Assembly (NCBI RefSeq): GCF_000455265.1
Contig: NZ_HG005142.1
Location: 402,496-466,495 of the forward strand
DNA from: Paenibacillus antibioticophila
GTDB lineage: Bacteria > Bacillota > Bacilli > Paenibacillales > Paenibacillaceae
Length of the DNA stretch: 64,000 nucleotides
Direction: 5' to 3'
A program made the translations under genes and the position numbers. Positions within the stretch are counted from its first letter, which is position 1; every line of letters begins with the position of its first letter. Under the pieces are notes generated by a model. The model worked only from the letters and a program-made list of their open reading frames with translations, ran no database searches and was not told where the DNA came from. This document shows positions 26,179 through 35,971 of the stretch, piece after piece.

Positions 26179-26928
26179 TCATCTATGGAATTTCTTCTTT
26201 ATTCTTTCTTTTAAATTTTTCACAACTCTACTCTCTCTCCTATTTTTCTTTACTACCATTTCTCTGAACATCATCATTAAACTAAAGAACATGACTGCAG
26301 CAAGAAAAATCAAAACTGCAGTAGTAATATTCCACCATTCAGGAACCCATTCAAGAGGACTAATTATATGAGCAATTGTAAAATAAACAACAGCAGCACT
26401 AATCCATAATAAAAAAGCGGATAGATGATAAACAATCCTTAGTATGCTTCCTAAAAAAACTAGAAAGGGGTTATTAAAACTATCACTTTTGAATTGTTTA
26501 TGATTTTCATAAATAATGTCATGAGCATCCCAATACTCATTTTCGATCATTACAAATAACCCTTTTACTTGATCTAATAATTCTTTTTCATTTGACCTAT
26601 TGTTTTCATACTTATACTTTTTGTAAATACCTCTTAACTTATAAAAGTAATCCAATAAGAATGACGAAGCAATAAATCGAATTTTGGAATCCTTACTTGA
26701 GTACTCATCCATAAAAGATTCTATTTGCTCTAATTTTGCCGTTTTCTCTTCTGTCTCCATAATTATAAATAGCTGTTCAAACATTGGAGAATAGACCTCA
26801 TTGTAACTGTTGGTTAATTCTTTGAGGAATGCTTCTCTTTTTTTAGATGTGTGATTAAATTGGTATCCAATATATGCTGTTATTAATGCAATGACAATAA
26901 CCGAAAGATCAATTCCTAGAACTTTCAT
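26179..26928 (-). CDS. Membrane protein linked to the Gabija-like operon
   Basis: The 249-residue protein has one N-terminal helix (IDLSVIVIALITAYIGYQF), a long cytoplasmic helical region (about 25-160) rich in K/E/D/Y, and two C-terminal helices (LSAFLLWISAAVVYFTIAHI; TTAVLIFLAAVMFFSLMMMF). A basic tail follows (KKNRRESRVVKNLKERIKKK). GGAGCGGGCG precedes the ATG. It begins 36 bases after the helicase gene in the same direction, so it is probably co-transcribed with the nuclease and helicase. I do not recognise the family. A membrane effector or anchor is conceivable but unproven. Confidence 0.6.
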   Translation of the reverse strand: MKVLGIDLSVIVIALITAYIGYQFNHTSKKREAFLKELTNSYNEVYSPMFEQLFIIMETEEKTAKLEQIESFMDEYSSKDSKIRFIASSFLLDYFYKLRGIYKKYKYENNRSNEKELLDQVKGLFVMIENEYWDAHDIIYENHKQFKSDSFNNPFLVFLGSILRIVYHLSAFLLWISAAVVYFTIAHIISPLEWVPEWWNITTAVLIFLAAVMFFSLMMMFREMVVKKNRRESRVVKNLKERIKKKFHR

Positions 26929-26964
26929 AACTTTCGCCCGCTCCCTTGTACCCTACTTTAAGCC

Positions 26965-28887
26965 TTAAACAATATTTAAATTTAAAACCTCAACATTAGC
27001 ATTCTGTAATAATTGATATAGTGATGAAATACTACTATTAGACTGTGCTCTTATTTGAACATCACCGAATCGTGATGTTTCTCTAGAAGCACTAAAAGTA
27101 AAGAAACATTGTTTCTTCGCTCTCGATAAAGCAACGAAAAATGCACACATATCTTCAAGTTTCTGAGTGTCAAAACTCCAAAAAGCATCATCCTCCAACC
27201 CTAAAAAAATAACCGTATCATACTCTAATCCTTTACTTTTATGAATTGTCATAACAGGTATGCTAAACAATCCTAAAAAATCCGAAATACTACTATTCCA
27301 ATCTAAATGTTTTAAAAATGAGTCAGTTAGCTTTTCAACGGCTTCCTTTGTTGTTTTCTTAAAATAATTACCTGTTGCATACTTTGGATATAAACGAAAT
27401 AATCTTTCTAGTCCTACAAAATTGAAGATTCCCTTTACAATTTCACTGATACCTTCTTTGCAAAGTTCTATGTCATTCGGCAGTTGTTGTAACTCATCTT
27501 TTAATTGTAGAATATGCTTGTCCAGATTAGATTCCATGTTCAATATTTTAATATGATCTAGTTCCATATCATAACCATTCACAAAGGTTAGTACTTCTGT
27601 TACCCTAACCCAAGAATCGTGTGTTCTTCCTCCTGTCGCTAAACTTATGAAATCAATGATAAGTTGAACACACTCTTCTGCTATTAACTCTTGATATTCC
27701 TTTTCTATTCGTGCATGTATTCCTTGCCGCTCTAACTCATTTATTACAGCATTGCCATATATCTGTTCTTGTTGTTTTACAAGGATGCAAATATCTCGCG
27801 GAGAAATATTCTGTTGCTGAATTCTATTTGCTATACTCGTAGCAACAAAATTAGCTTCATCTAAATGAGTCTGGAAATTCCAAACCTGACATTGTCCCTC
27901 TTGGTTACTATGTTGCCTAGATACTTTGGCATCTGTTGCATTTTGATTTATTATTTTGGCTATGACATTCTGAATTTCGATAAGTCTTGGTGCAGACCTA
28001 TGGTTCTGTGTTAACTCAATTTGCCCAGCATTAAAGTCACGCCTAAATTGTTCAAAAGAATCCGAAAGCGCCCCAGCCCAACCCATAATTCGTTGTTTGT
28101 CATCTCCTACACTTGTAAGTACTGTAGAAGATTCTAAAAAAATTGTCTTTACTAACTCATATTGCAGATAAGTCGTATCCTGGAACTCATCAAGAAAAAC
28201 ATGACTATATGTTAGCTTAAGTGCCTTATTTATCATAGGGTTAACTTGCAATAAATAATCAGCAAGTTTAGAAATCATGGGAAACGTCAATGTGCTTTGA
28301 AGCTTTCCCTTCCCATGAGCTAGAATGTCCCAGAGTCTTACTAGAATCCAAGAATAAATGTCTTGTCCGTCTTCAAAAATAGGTAGATTGTCTTCAGACA
28401 GCCGTTTATACAAGATATTTAAATTAATTTCATGTTGCCAATTAGGCCGGTTAGGATGCCGCTCAGTAATATAACCAGTAGCAATATCGCGTATTTCTCT
28501 AGGAGTAAAAACCAAACCGTAATCCTTTTCCGGTCGATACGTTTCTGGTATGCCCAACCTGAAACGATCTAGCAACTGTTTTGCGAATGAATCAAATGTT
28601 CTTGATTCAAAGCGCGCTGCTAATTCCTTGCCACATCTTAGTTCAACCCTTTTTTTGAGGTTCTCAGCCGCATCGGTTTTAAAGCTAATCGCTAATATTT
28701 TTTGGGGGAAGGGACATAAATTAGTTTGTAAAAGAAAACACGCACGTTGTGCAAGTAATTCTGTTTTCCCTGCACCTGGACCTGCTAAAATAAGATTATT
28801 CATCTCATTTTTTACAGCAACTTCTGCGGCAGGTTCTAATGTAAACCCATCTGCCGGAATCCAGTCTTCAGGTTTAATATATGACAT
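26965..28887 (-). CDS. gajB: UvrD/Rep-type helicase, GajB-like
   Basis: The 640-residue superfamily 1A helicase has motif I AGPGAGKT (35-42), motif Ia ILAISFKTDAAENL, motif II VFLDEFQDTTYLQ, motif IV QNHRSAPRLIEIQN, motif V VMTIHKSKGLEYDTVIFLG and motif VI FVALSRAKKQCFF. It begins 3 bases after the OLD-family gene, and that pairing defines Gabija-type anti-phage systems, in which the helicase subunit binds the nuclease complex. It is longer than the roughly 500 residues of the best-studied GajB, so a class 2 OLD-UvrD variant is possible. Confidence 0.82.
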   Translation of the reverse strand: MSYIKPEDWIPADGFTLEPAAEVAVKNEMNNLILAGPGAGKTELLAQRACFLLQTNLCPFPQKILAISFKTDAAENLKKRVELRCGKELAARFESRTFDSFAKQLLDRFRLGIPETYRPEKDYGLVFTPREIRDIATGYITERHPNRPNWQHEINLNILYKRLSEDNLPIFEDGQDIYSWILVRLWDILAHGKGKLQSTLTFPMISKLADYLLQVNPMINKALKLTYSHVFLDEFQDTTYLQYELVKTIFLESSTVLTSVGDDKQRIMGWAGALSDSFEQFRRDFNAGQIELTQNHRSAPRLIEIQNVIAKIINQNATDAKVSRQHSNQEGQCQVWNFQTHLDEANFVATSIANRIQQQNISPRDICILVKQQEQIYGNAVINELERQGIHARIEKEYQELIAEECVQLIIDFISLATGGRTHDSWVRVTEVLTFVNGYDMELDHIKILNMESNLDKHILQLKDELQQLPNDIELCKEGISEIVKGIFNFVGLERLFRLYPKYATGNYFKKTTKEAVEKLTDSFLKHLDWNSSISDFLGLFSIPVMTIHKSKGLEYDTVIFLGLEDDAFWSFDTQKLEDMCAFFVALSRAKKQCFFTFSASRETSRFGDVQIRAQSNSSISSLYQLLQNANVEVLNLNIV

Positions 28888-28890
28888 ATT

Positions 28891-30906
28891 TCATGCATTC
28901 CTTTCAAGTATTTCTTTCACCCGCTGCACAATGCTTTTAAAAACCGCTGGCATATCTGTTAGCAAGCTTTCATCAGTTATTTTTAGTAAAGCCTCAATAT
29001 GTGTACTTGGTTTACTTCTGCCTAAAAATAGAGTGTTGTACCAAACCATTAATTCATGCTGTTCTGGAGTATAGGTATAACCTGTTGCACTTTCGTTTTT
29101 TAAGGCAGATATAATTCCTCCTTTAATCTTCTTAGCATATTCCTCAGGTTCCTTACTCTTATCCGGAATTTGAGGACCTCTCGGTACTGTATTTTTGTAT
29201 GCTGTCGGAAATGTCTCCAACATAAGAAAGTCTAAATCCATAGGTGCTGAGAAGAAAACATTGTATTTATCTTTCATTAGCCTTGATACCCAAACATCGG
29301 TCATATATTTCAACCAATCTGAATCCATAGAATACTCATCAAATTTTTCAAGATCATCGTCAGTTAAAACTCCTTCTCTCTGCCCATTGTCATACCATAT
29401 CTTTAATAACTCATCACGATTTCGTCCATTATGTAATAGCTGCTTGATTGCGTATTTAATGCGGCTCCATCCCCCACCACCGCGTTCACGATCCAAGTCC
29501 AACAACGTAATATGGGGGATATTCAGCTCATTAAGAAGCTTCCACATATGATTAACATGTCTGCCACCTAAGGGAACAATCGATATGCCATAATCGTCAG
29601 CATAAATATTGTTAACTTCTAATACTCTAGGAATAACAATTTCTTCAGAATCACCTTCGCCCAAAATGACTAACCTTGAAAAATAGATTTCAGGGTAGGC
29701 TCTAACAGCTTCTTTTATATACGTGTATGCTTCTGATGCCTTATCAGGGAGAACAACTTTTTTCACGATTGTTGTATAGCTATCTTGGTCAATTCTCAAA
29801 TGAGCTAAATTCTCTGGATCAACACGTTTGATAATTGACGCACTATGTGATGTCAACACAACTTGAGCGTTACTCTTCTTAGAAATATTCTTTAAATTTT
29901 CCATTACTCTGCCTAGTAAATGTGGTGATATATGATTCTCCGGCTCTTCTACAGCGAGGAGAGTTAAAGAAGCATTTGATTTCCCTGAAATTTTGACTTC
30001 TGCTTCAAGTAGTGATGATACCAGAGATAAATAAAATAAAGACCTTAGACCATCACCTAGTTTATCAACACTATATTCGCCTAGATCATGGGTGGGAGAG
30101 AACGAAACCTCAATTTTTCTTAATATTGAAGCTAGTGTCGAGCTGTTAAACTGTAAGTTGGCATCTTGATATCGAGTGTCCTTGTGATACTTCTTCCACT
30201 CATCACTAATAACACTTCTAATCTGAGAAACCCCATTAATTCCATTAAATAATTCGTTTACTGGTTCCATTTTTTCTTTTATAGTTTCGTCTATATCTTC
30301 TGGCCATGAAATGTTATTTAAAATTCTCCACAGTATTGTTCCGGAAGCATTACGTAATTGTGTAGATGGCTCTCTCACAGCAGGTACGTATAAAACTTGT
30401 ATTGCAGAACGTTGGTGCGATGTAACCGAGACAAGGTCCCCTTCTGTTTCTGAAATTCCTTCTGCTACAGTTATAAAGTACAACTTTTGTTCTATTTCCC
30501 CTTCCGGAGTATTATCAGCAGTCCATTTTCCCATTAACCTTACACGTAAGTAAGGAGCCTCAGCAGTTGAACGTACTACAAGTTGATTAAAGAATGGTGG
30601 AATACTAGCTCTGCTTTGCTCATCCGCAGAGCTATCAGCCAATTCAGGAAAATCTATTCGGGCTTCAATTGATAATTCAAGCTCCTTTATAGATTCAACT
30701 GTTGATTGCTTAGGAATATGGAAATCTGATTTTTCCAGTGCTCGATCATGTGAAGATACTCCAAAAAGCTTAACTAACCCATGTATTAATGCAGTCTTTC
30801 CAGAGGAATTCTCTCCTACAAAACCAGAAAGTTTATTCAACTGTATAGTTTTCCCCTCGTTACCAAAGCTTCTAAAATTCTTTAAACATAACTTTGATAT
30901 TTCCAT
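28891..30906 (-). CDS. gajA: OLD-family ATPase/TOPRIM nuclease, GajA-like
   Basis: The 671-residue protein has an ABC-type ATPase: Walker A GENSSGKT at 31-38, signature-like KLGDGLRSLFYLSL, Walker B LLAVEEPENHISP and VVLTSHSAS. A TOPRIM nuclease domain follows, with LVILGEGDSEEIVIPRVLE and the acidic pair ITLLDLDRERGG. In Gabija this enzyme nicks DNA when cellular nucleotides fall during phage infection. I chose the ATG at 30906 (preceded by GGAGGAGAGAC) over a TTG at 30924. At 671 residues it is longer than typical GajA (about 580), the extra length lying mainly at the C-terminus. Confidence 0.85.
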   Translation of the reverse strand: MEISKLCLKNFRSFGNEGKTIQLNKLSGFVGENSSGKTALIHGLVKLFGVSSHDRALEKSDFHIPKQSTVESIKELELSIEARIDFPELADSSADEQSRASIPPFFNQLVVRSTAEAPYLRVRLMGKWTADNTPEGEIEQKLYFITVAEGISETEGDLVSVTSHQRSAIQVLYVPAVREPSTQLRNASGTILWRILNNISWPEDIDETIKEKMEPVNELFNGINGVSQIRSVISDEWKKYHKDTRYQDANLQFNSSTLASILRKIEVSFSPTHDLGEYSVDKLGDGLRSLFYLSLVSSLLEAEVKISGKSNASLTLLAVEEPENHISPHLLGRVMENLKNISKKSNAQVVLTSHSASIIKRVDPENLAHLRIDQDSYTTIVKKVVLPDKASEAYTYIKEAVRAYPEIYFSRLVILGEGDSEEIVIPRVLEVNNIYADDYGISIVPLGGRHVNHMWKLLNELNIPHITLLDLDRERGGGGWSRIKYAIKQLLHNGRNRDELLKIWYDNGQREGVLTDDDLEKFDEYSMDSDWLKYMTDVWVSRLMKDKYNVFFSAPMDLDFLMLETFPTAYKNTVPRGPQIPDKSKEPEEYAKKIKGGIISALKNESATGYTYTPEQHELMVWYNTLFLGRSKPSTHIEALLKITDESLLTDMPAVFKSIVQRVKEILERNA

Positions 30907-30924
30907 GATGAGTCTCTCCTCCAA

Positions 30925-31688
30925 TACTATATTCCTATATATTCAAAATTCGAACTTTTTTCACAATATCCATAAGTCTATTGAACTAATTTCGACATTT
31001 TCCTTCTTATTCCTTTTTTGAGTTTTGATTTTATAAAGGAAAATTTGAGCCAATTCCTAAACGAAAAATGCAGCCACTTCGAAGGAAGATAGCTACATTT
31101 TTTCTTTAAGAAAGTAAAGGTTAGCCCATAGCTCTTGATGAAGCTCTAACGATCCCCACCCTAATTTTGAATTATTAGAACTTATATCTCTGCTACAACA
31201 AATGGTGAGAGTCCTAAAACTTCAACATCCACTGACCGTAACCATTTAAGACAGTCTTTTGTTCAAATGAATCCCTGTTTATACTATATTTTGTCGCCAA
31301 CTCTACGAGTGTGCTGAGCTTAGGGCATCCGAAAATCCACACGGGGGTTCATCTCCAGGAGCAAACAAAACACAACAACTTAGCCGTTCAGCTTCACCCT
31401 GTCGACCAGATCTTCCTCCTGGCGCTTGAAATCCTGAAGAACAAAAAAATGGGGAATTCCCTGTATATACTCCTTGTCTACCGCTTGTACTCAGCCTTTA
31501 TGAGTGAACGAACGAAGTAGTTCAACGAACAACTTTTTACTGGAAGCAGAAAACGGTAGAAGATATCGTGTCGCTGATGCACCGTTTTGGATTCACATCT
31601 GAAAACATCTACATCTACTCCTTTGCAAATTTCTAACTATATTATACAATTTCAAACCTTCCTAAATAACGAATGGAGGGATACATTC
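30925..31688. other. AT-rich junction between Gabija-like operon and primase
   Basis: No intact gene is supported. It must contain the minus-strand promoter of the defence operon, close to 30930-31000. A plus-strand imperfect hairpin (AATGCAGCC ... GATAGCTACATT, followed by T residues) lies at about 31066-31105. Short frames such as VEDIVSLMHRFGFTSENIYI (about 31556-31615) read like protein and may be debris of a disrupted gene. A good ribosome binding site (ATGGAGGG, about 31673-31680) serves the primase. Confidence 0.35.
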
Positions 31689-32669
31689 ATGGCACAGAAT
31701 CACTTGTTTACCAAAGAGCAAATTAGAACAGCAAATCTTATAAATTTGATCGAGTTTGCAAAATCACAAGGATATGTACTTGAGAACGGCGGCCGCCGCG
31801 CGTATCATGCCATGCAAAGCGGCGGTCTTTACTTCTTTAAAGACAGCAATCGGTACTTCCACTTTTCCAGTAATACACATGGCGGGACGATTGATTTTGC
31901 CATGCATTTTTGTAGGATGACCTTTAAAGAAGCTGTCGCTTATCTGCTGGAATTGGAGCTGCCTCAAAAAGTCGTTGCTTCTTCTACAAAAGAACGAGGA
32001 CAACTTATCCTTCCAGATAAAGCACCAAATTACAGACGGGTTGAGTGGTATTTAACTCAAGTACGCGGAATAGCACCTGAAATTGTCTCATTACTCATGC
32101 ATGAAAAGAAACTATACCAGCAAGACAAAACAGGCAACTGCGTGTTTGTTGGGTATGACCAAGGAGTTGCACGATATTGCTCTATACGCGGCACCACTCC
32201 GAACAAGCCATTCAAACAAGATCGAGAGTATTCGGACAAAAGTTATCCGTTTCATCTATGCAGGTATCCCGACAGCAAACGGATATATGTATGTGAAAGT
32301 CCTATTGATGCTATGAGTCGAGCTACGATTGCAAAAATAAATGGTCAAGACTGGGAAGCTTCTCACTACATTTCGCTTGGATGCCTATCCGATCAGGCAC
32401 TTGAGAGATTTCTTGAACGCAATCCAATAAAGGAGATTGTGTTATGTCTGGATAACGATGCAAATGCTACTTATAGCAATGACAGCCCCGCTCCCAATTG
32501 GGGGCAAGAGGCTGCCTCTAAGTATGCTAGAAAATATCTAGACTTAGGATACTCTACTATTAAAGAAACACCTAATAATAAAGATGTAAATGAAGATTTA
32601 TACAAGTTAAGATTTTTCGAAACAATACAACATCATGAAACAATAAATAACGAGCATGTTGAACAATGA
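31689..32669 (+). CDS. DUF3991/TOPRIM domain primase-like protein
   Basis: The 326-residue protein begins MAQNHLFTKEQIRTANLINL. The N-terminal DUF3991 region (GGLYFFKDSNRYFHFSSNTH, then GGTIDFAMHF) resembles the zinc-finger/primase N-terminal fold without its metal ligands. The TOPRIM half has YVCESPIDAMSRATI with the catalytic glutamate and IVLCLDNDANA with the acidic pair. Such proteins are thought to act in ICE replication or transfer. I chose the ATG at 31689 because GGAGGGATACATTC precedes it. It belongs to the backbone and separates the two cargo blocks. Part of its 5' end is duplicated at 26014-26088. Confidence 0.85.
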   Translation: MAQNHLFTKEQIRTANLINLIEFAKSQGYVLENGGRRAYHAMQSGGLYFFKDSNRYFHFSSNTHGGTIDFAMHFCRMTFKEAVAYLLELELPQKVVASSTKERGQLILPDKAPNYRRVEWYLTQVRGIAPEIVSLLMHEKKLYQQDKTGNCVFVGYDQGVARYCSIRGTTPNKPFKQDREYSDKSYPFHLCRYPDSKRIYVCESPIDAMSRATIAKINGQDWEASHYISLGCLSDQALERFLERNPIKEIVLCLDNDANATYSNDSPAPNWGQEAASKYARKYLDLGYSTIKETPNNKDVNEDLYKLRFFETIQHHETINNEHVEQ

Positions 32670-32941
32670 GAGATTAAAAATGTTGGTTCAAACTTTCCTA
32701 ACATTTCATTATAAAAGTAAATCATACGATGATTTTAGTAGCGCTAATACACTCTATCGCTTTTGTATTATACATTAATTGGTGATGTTGAAAACCAAAC
32801 TAATGAGTTCCTTTATCATATTCAAGTATGCTCATATTTTTATTAGCAATAATTGCAGGAAAAAAGACCCATTTCGTCAAAATAGGTATTGATAGAGTGA
32901 CAAAAAAATTAGATGCAAGCCCTTCAAGGAGAAGGTTGGCA

Positions 32942-33978
32942 ATGAGGATTTTAAACAATATCGACTCCAGCCACTTTAATGAAACAAAGAACTTAGTCAG
33001 GGGTGCAAATGAGTTTTTTATCATTAATCCCTATCTTGTGGACTCATTTGATGTATTCTTTGACGAGATTATCGCTCCTTCAAGAGTCAGACGTATCGTG
33101 CTTATCACAACCCTGAGAGATAACGACCCAGACTTATTCAGTAAGGCTAACTCCCTCTACTCGTTCTCAGTGAATTGCCTTACTCGGTCAATTGAGTATC
33201 GAGTACATGTTGATAACAAGCTACATGGCAAAATCTATATCGCTAGTAAAGATGCTAATCCAATCAGGGGTATCATCACTTCAGCAAATTTCACAGATCG
33301 TGGTTTGAACTATAACCATGAATGGGGCGTGGAGATTGATGATTCTTCGCTCCTAAAACAAATTATCACCGATATCGGTAAAGTCAGTAGTCATGCTCTT
33401 ACGAATGATGAGCTACATAATATCATAGTTAAAATTGATTGCTTCTCGCAGAATGTAAGGCTACCCACCGCCCCAAAGATTAGCTTAGAGGTGAACAACT
33501 TCATCAAGCATAAGGTTGCAGAAACCAAGACAGACATTCGCTATTTCATAAAGCCGGTTGGTTTCTCCGATGAACCATTTGAGACTCAAGGACTTTATCA
33601 AATGGTGTTGAGGTCATGCGTTTCTCAAAGAGACGCCCAAACTCCGTCCGAATCGGGGACATCTTGATATGTTACGGAGTCGGTACAACGAAGCTGTTGG
33701 GGTATTTCGAGGTCATTAGCGAGCCGTAGATTGGGGATGGAAACAGCAGATGGCCTTGGGAAGTCAAAGCTAAGAATCTCTGCCCTAAGTACAGTCAGTC
33801 ATGGGTGTCATTTGATAATTCTATCTCGTCAATTCAGGCTTCCTTCAATACCAAACTGACAGTTACATACGTTGGTGGGAGAACACTTGGTGCACTACAA
33901 TTCGGTGCCGATAAGATTCGGTTATCAGATGAGTTTGCCCAGCATGTAATTAGAATTATTGAGGGCAGCATGAAATAA
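32942..33978 (+). pseudogene. PLD-type nuclease fused to EVE-like domain, frameshifted
   Basis: The first part (32942-33667) encodes a phospholipase D-superfamily domain: ANEFFIINPYLVDSFDVFFD, the HKD-like KLHGKIYIA, and GIITSANFTDRGLNYNHEWG. In another frame from about 33616 the sequence continues KRRPNSVRIGDILICYGVGT, then LLGYFEVISEP, a stop at 33727-33729, and SRWPWEVKAKNL through the end at 33978. This is an EVE/YTH-like C-terminal domain. One frameshift and one nonsense codon therefore break a protein of about 345 residues. PLD plus EVE architectures are linked to modified-DNA restriction. The ATG at 32942 follows AAGGAGAAGG. Confidence 0.65.
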
Positions 33979-34014
33979 TAGTCCGACACATTGAATAATT
34001 AAAGGAGTCACGAA

Positions 34015-35046
34015 ATGTTCAAAATATTAATTGATACATGCGTTTGGCTTGATCTCGCAAAGGATTACCAACAGCAGGCACTTTTAGCTGCTCTTGAAGA
34101 ACTGGTACAGCAAGGAGAAATAGAGCTAGTTTTGCCGCGGACAATAATAGATGAATTCGCACGTAACAAAGATCGTGTGATTGAACAGAGTAGCCGAAGC
34201 ATATCAAGTACTTTGAAACGAGTAAAGGAAGTAGTAGAGAAATTTGGCGATCCACAGCAAAAAAGTGTTGTAATATCCCAGCTTAACGACGTTGATCATC
34301 GCCTTCCAATTTTGGGCGAAGCAGCCGTAGATATGGTTAGCCGTATAGAAAGGCTATTTTCCAGTACTCCTGCAATAGAAATTTCCGATGCAGTGAAGCT
34401 TCGAGCAGCACAACGAGCAATTGATAAACGCGCCCCTTTCCATAGACAACGTAATGGTATTGACGATGCAATTCTTATAGAGATATATGCAGATTTGATC
34501 GGAGAAAGCGAGGTGGCTGGCAATCAATTTGCATTTATCTCTCATAACACACATGATTTTAGCCATCCAAATGCAAACAAGAAGTTACCGCACCCTGATA
34601 TCGGAGCATGTTTTTCCACTACTAGATCTCTCTATTTTATAAGTCTGAGCGAAGCACTCCAATATATTCAGCCTGAGCAGTTCGAAGACCTAATGATTGA
34701 GCATAATTGGGTTGAAGAACCAAGACGATTGACTGAAATTGTTGAAGCTATTGATGAGTTTTCTACCAAGGTTTGGTACAATCGCCATCAAGTACGCAGA
34801 GAGAAAATTGAAGCGGGGCTTGTGGAAATTGTTGAGAAAGAACACTTTCCTATTAAGAATCATGAGACTCGCCCAATACAACGTGATATATGGGAAGGAG
34901 CACTTAAATCTGCAGCAAGGGTTGAAGAACGTTTCGGATTAGATGATCTAGGACCATGGGATGACTTTGAATGGGGCATGATTAACGGCAAGCTCTCTGC
35001 ACTCCGTTGGGTTTTAGGCGATAAGTGGGATATGTTGGATACGTAA
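34015..35046 (+). CDS. PIN-domain protein with C-terminal extension
   Basis: The 343-residue protein has an N-terminal PIN nuclease fold: KILIDTCVWLDLAKDYQQQA (first acid D7), PRTIIDEFARNK (second acid), GIDDAILIEIYADLI (third acids) and FAFISHNTHDFSHPNA (fourth acid). These four acids form the usual metal site for RNA cleavage. Residues about 220-343 are charged, helical and unrecognised. AAAGGAGTCACGAA precedes the ATG. PIN proteins of this length without an antitoxin neighbour often belong to defence or RNA-degrading modules. It sits inside cargo block 2, between the PLD-EVE and TIGR02391 genes. Confidence 0.75.
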   Translation: MFKILIDTCVWLDLAKDYQQQALLAALEELVQQGEIELVLPRTIIDEFARNKDRVIEQSSRSISSTLKRVKEVVEKFGDPQQKSVVISQLNDVDHRLPILGEAAVDMVSRIERLFSSTPAIEISDAVKLRAAQRAIDKRAPFHRQRNGIDDAILIEIYADLIGESEVAGNQFAFISHNTHDFSHPNANKKLPHPDIGACFSTTRSLYFISLSEALQYIQPEQFEDLMIEHNWVEEPRRLTEIVEAIDEFSTKVWYNRHQVRREKIEAGLVEIVEKEHFPIKNHETRPIQRDIWEGALKSAARVEERFGLDDLGPWDDFEWGMINGKLSALRWVLGDKWDMLDT

Positions 35047-35170
35047 CAATTAAGTCCTATTAGGAAGCACAAGGCAAGGGGATACGACGGTACAAGGTAT
35101 CGCAAACCCTGATTGGAAACACTCACAAAGATATTTTATTTATTGAGCAACTAATAAAGGAGCGGGGCTT

Positions 35171-35971
35171 GTGGCAGACATAAAGAGAAAAATGTTTAAC
35201 GAGGGGCAGCTTGAAACACTATGCCAAATAATTGCCGATACCAACGATGGACTGACTGGTTCTCAAATTGAATTTTACCTAAGAGCATCTGGAATCGTGG
35301 ACACCGACCCTAGCTTCACGAAGTGGAAGCGGCTCTATAATGCCTTGGTAAACAAGCAAAATGAAAGTCAGGCTGGCAATTGCGTATTAACTTTTATTGC
35401 AAAAGCGTTGGCTCCTTCACGGTTCGTTGGAAAATCGGACTTTTATCTGAGACTTCTTGAAAGGGTCAATACAGTTCTCTTATTTCACGGACTTGAGTTT
35501 CAAGAGGATGGCAAATTTCATAAAGTGGCATCAGTCAGCACTCTTTCAGAGGCAGAAATTCGTGCTTCAAAGCTACAGGAGACTATTGCCAGCAGGAAAT
35601 TGCATAGTCATCTTCTGAAATTTTGTCGAGCGGAGCTTCTCCAGAACAATTACTTTCATGCAGTCCTGGAGGCCACCAAGAGCATTGCATCTATGATTAG
35701 AGAAAAAACTGGCTTAACGAGTGACGGAGCGGCGCTATTAGATGAGGCTTTTTCAGGAAACTCTCCTATTTTAAAAATCAATTCTTTCGTAACCGAGTCA
35801 GAAAAGAGCGAGCAAAAGGGCTTTGTAAATCTGGCCAAGGGTTTGTTCGGGACGTTCAGGAATCCAACCGCCCATTCTGCAAGAATCGAATGGAGCCTGT
35901 CGGAAGAGGATGCTGTGGACCTGTTTACATTAGCTTCCTATGTGCTTCGACGCATCGAGAAAAGTAGTTAA
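35171..35971 (+). CDS. TIGR02391-family (Ymh-like) protein
   Basis: The 266-residue protein carries, in its C-terminal half, the TIGR02391 pattern: KFCRAELLQNNYFHAVLEAT, KSIASMIREKTGLTSDGAAL, FVNLAKGLFGTFRNPTAHSA and AVDLFTLASYVLRRIE. The RNPxAH-type motif also appears in HEPN-like and abortive-infection proteins, so an RNase-like activity is conceivable. The N-terminal 100 residues form a separate predicted helical domain. The GTG start follows AAAGGAGCGGGG. It is the third gene of cargo block 2 and is co-directional with the PIN gene. Confidence 0.75.
   Translation: MADIKRKMFNEGQLETLCQIIADTNDGLTGSQIEFYLRASGIVDTDPSFTKWKRLYNALVNKQNESQAGNCVLTFIAKALAPSRFVGKSDFYLRLLERVNTVLLFHGLEFQEDGKFHKVASVSTLSEAEIRASKLQETIASRKLHSHLLKFCRAELLQNNYFHAVLEATKSIASMIREKTGLTSDGAALLDEAFSGNSPILKINSFVTESEKSEQKGFVNLAKGLFGTFRNPTAHSARIEWSLSEEDAVDLFTLASYVLRRIEKSS

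Noticed and set aside
31311..31520. A 69-codon plus-strand frame before the primase gene
   Set aside because: No ribosome binding site and no recognisable pattern; it lies in junction debris.
34812..35175. The 14-base match AGCGGGGCTTGTGG occurring in the PIN gene and before the TIGR02391 gene
   Set aside because: One copy is inside coding sequence and the match does not extend; chance or local slippage is enough.
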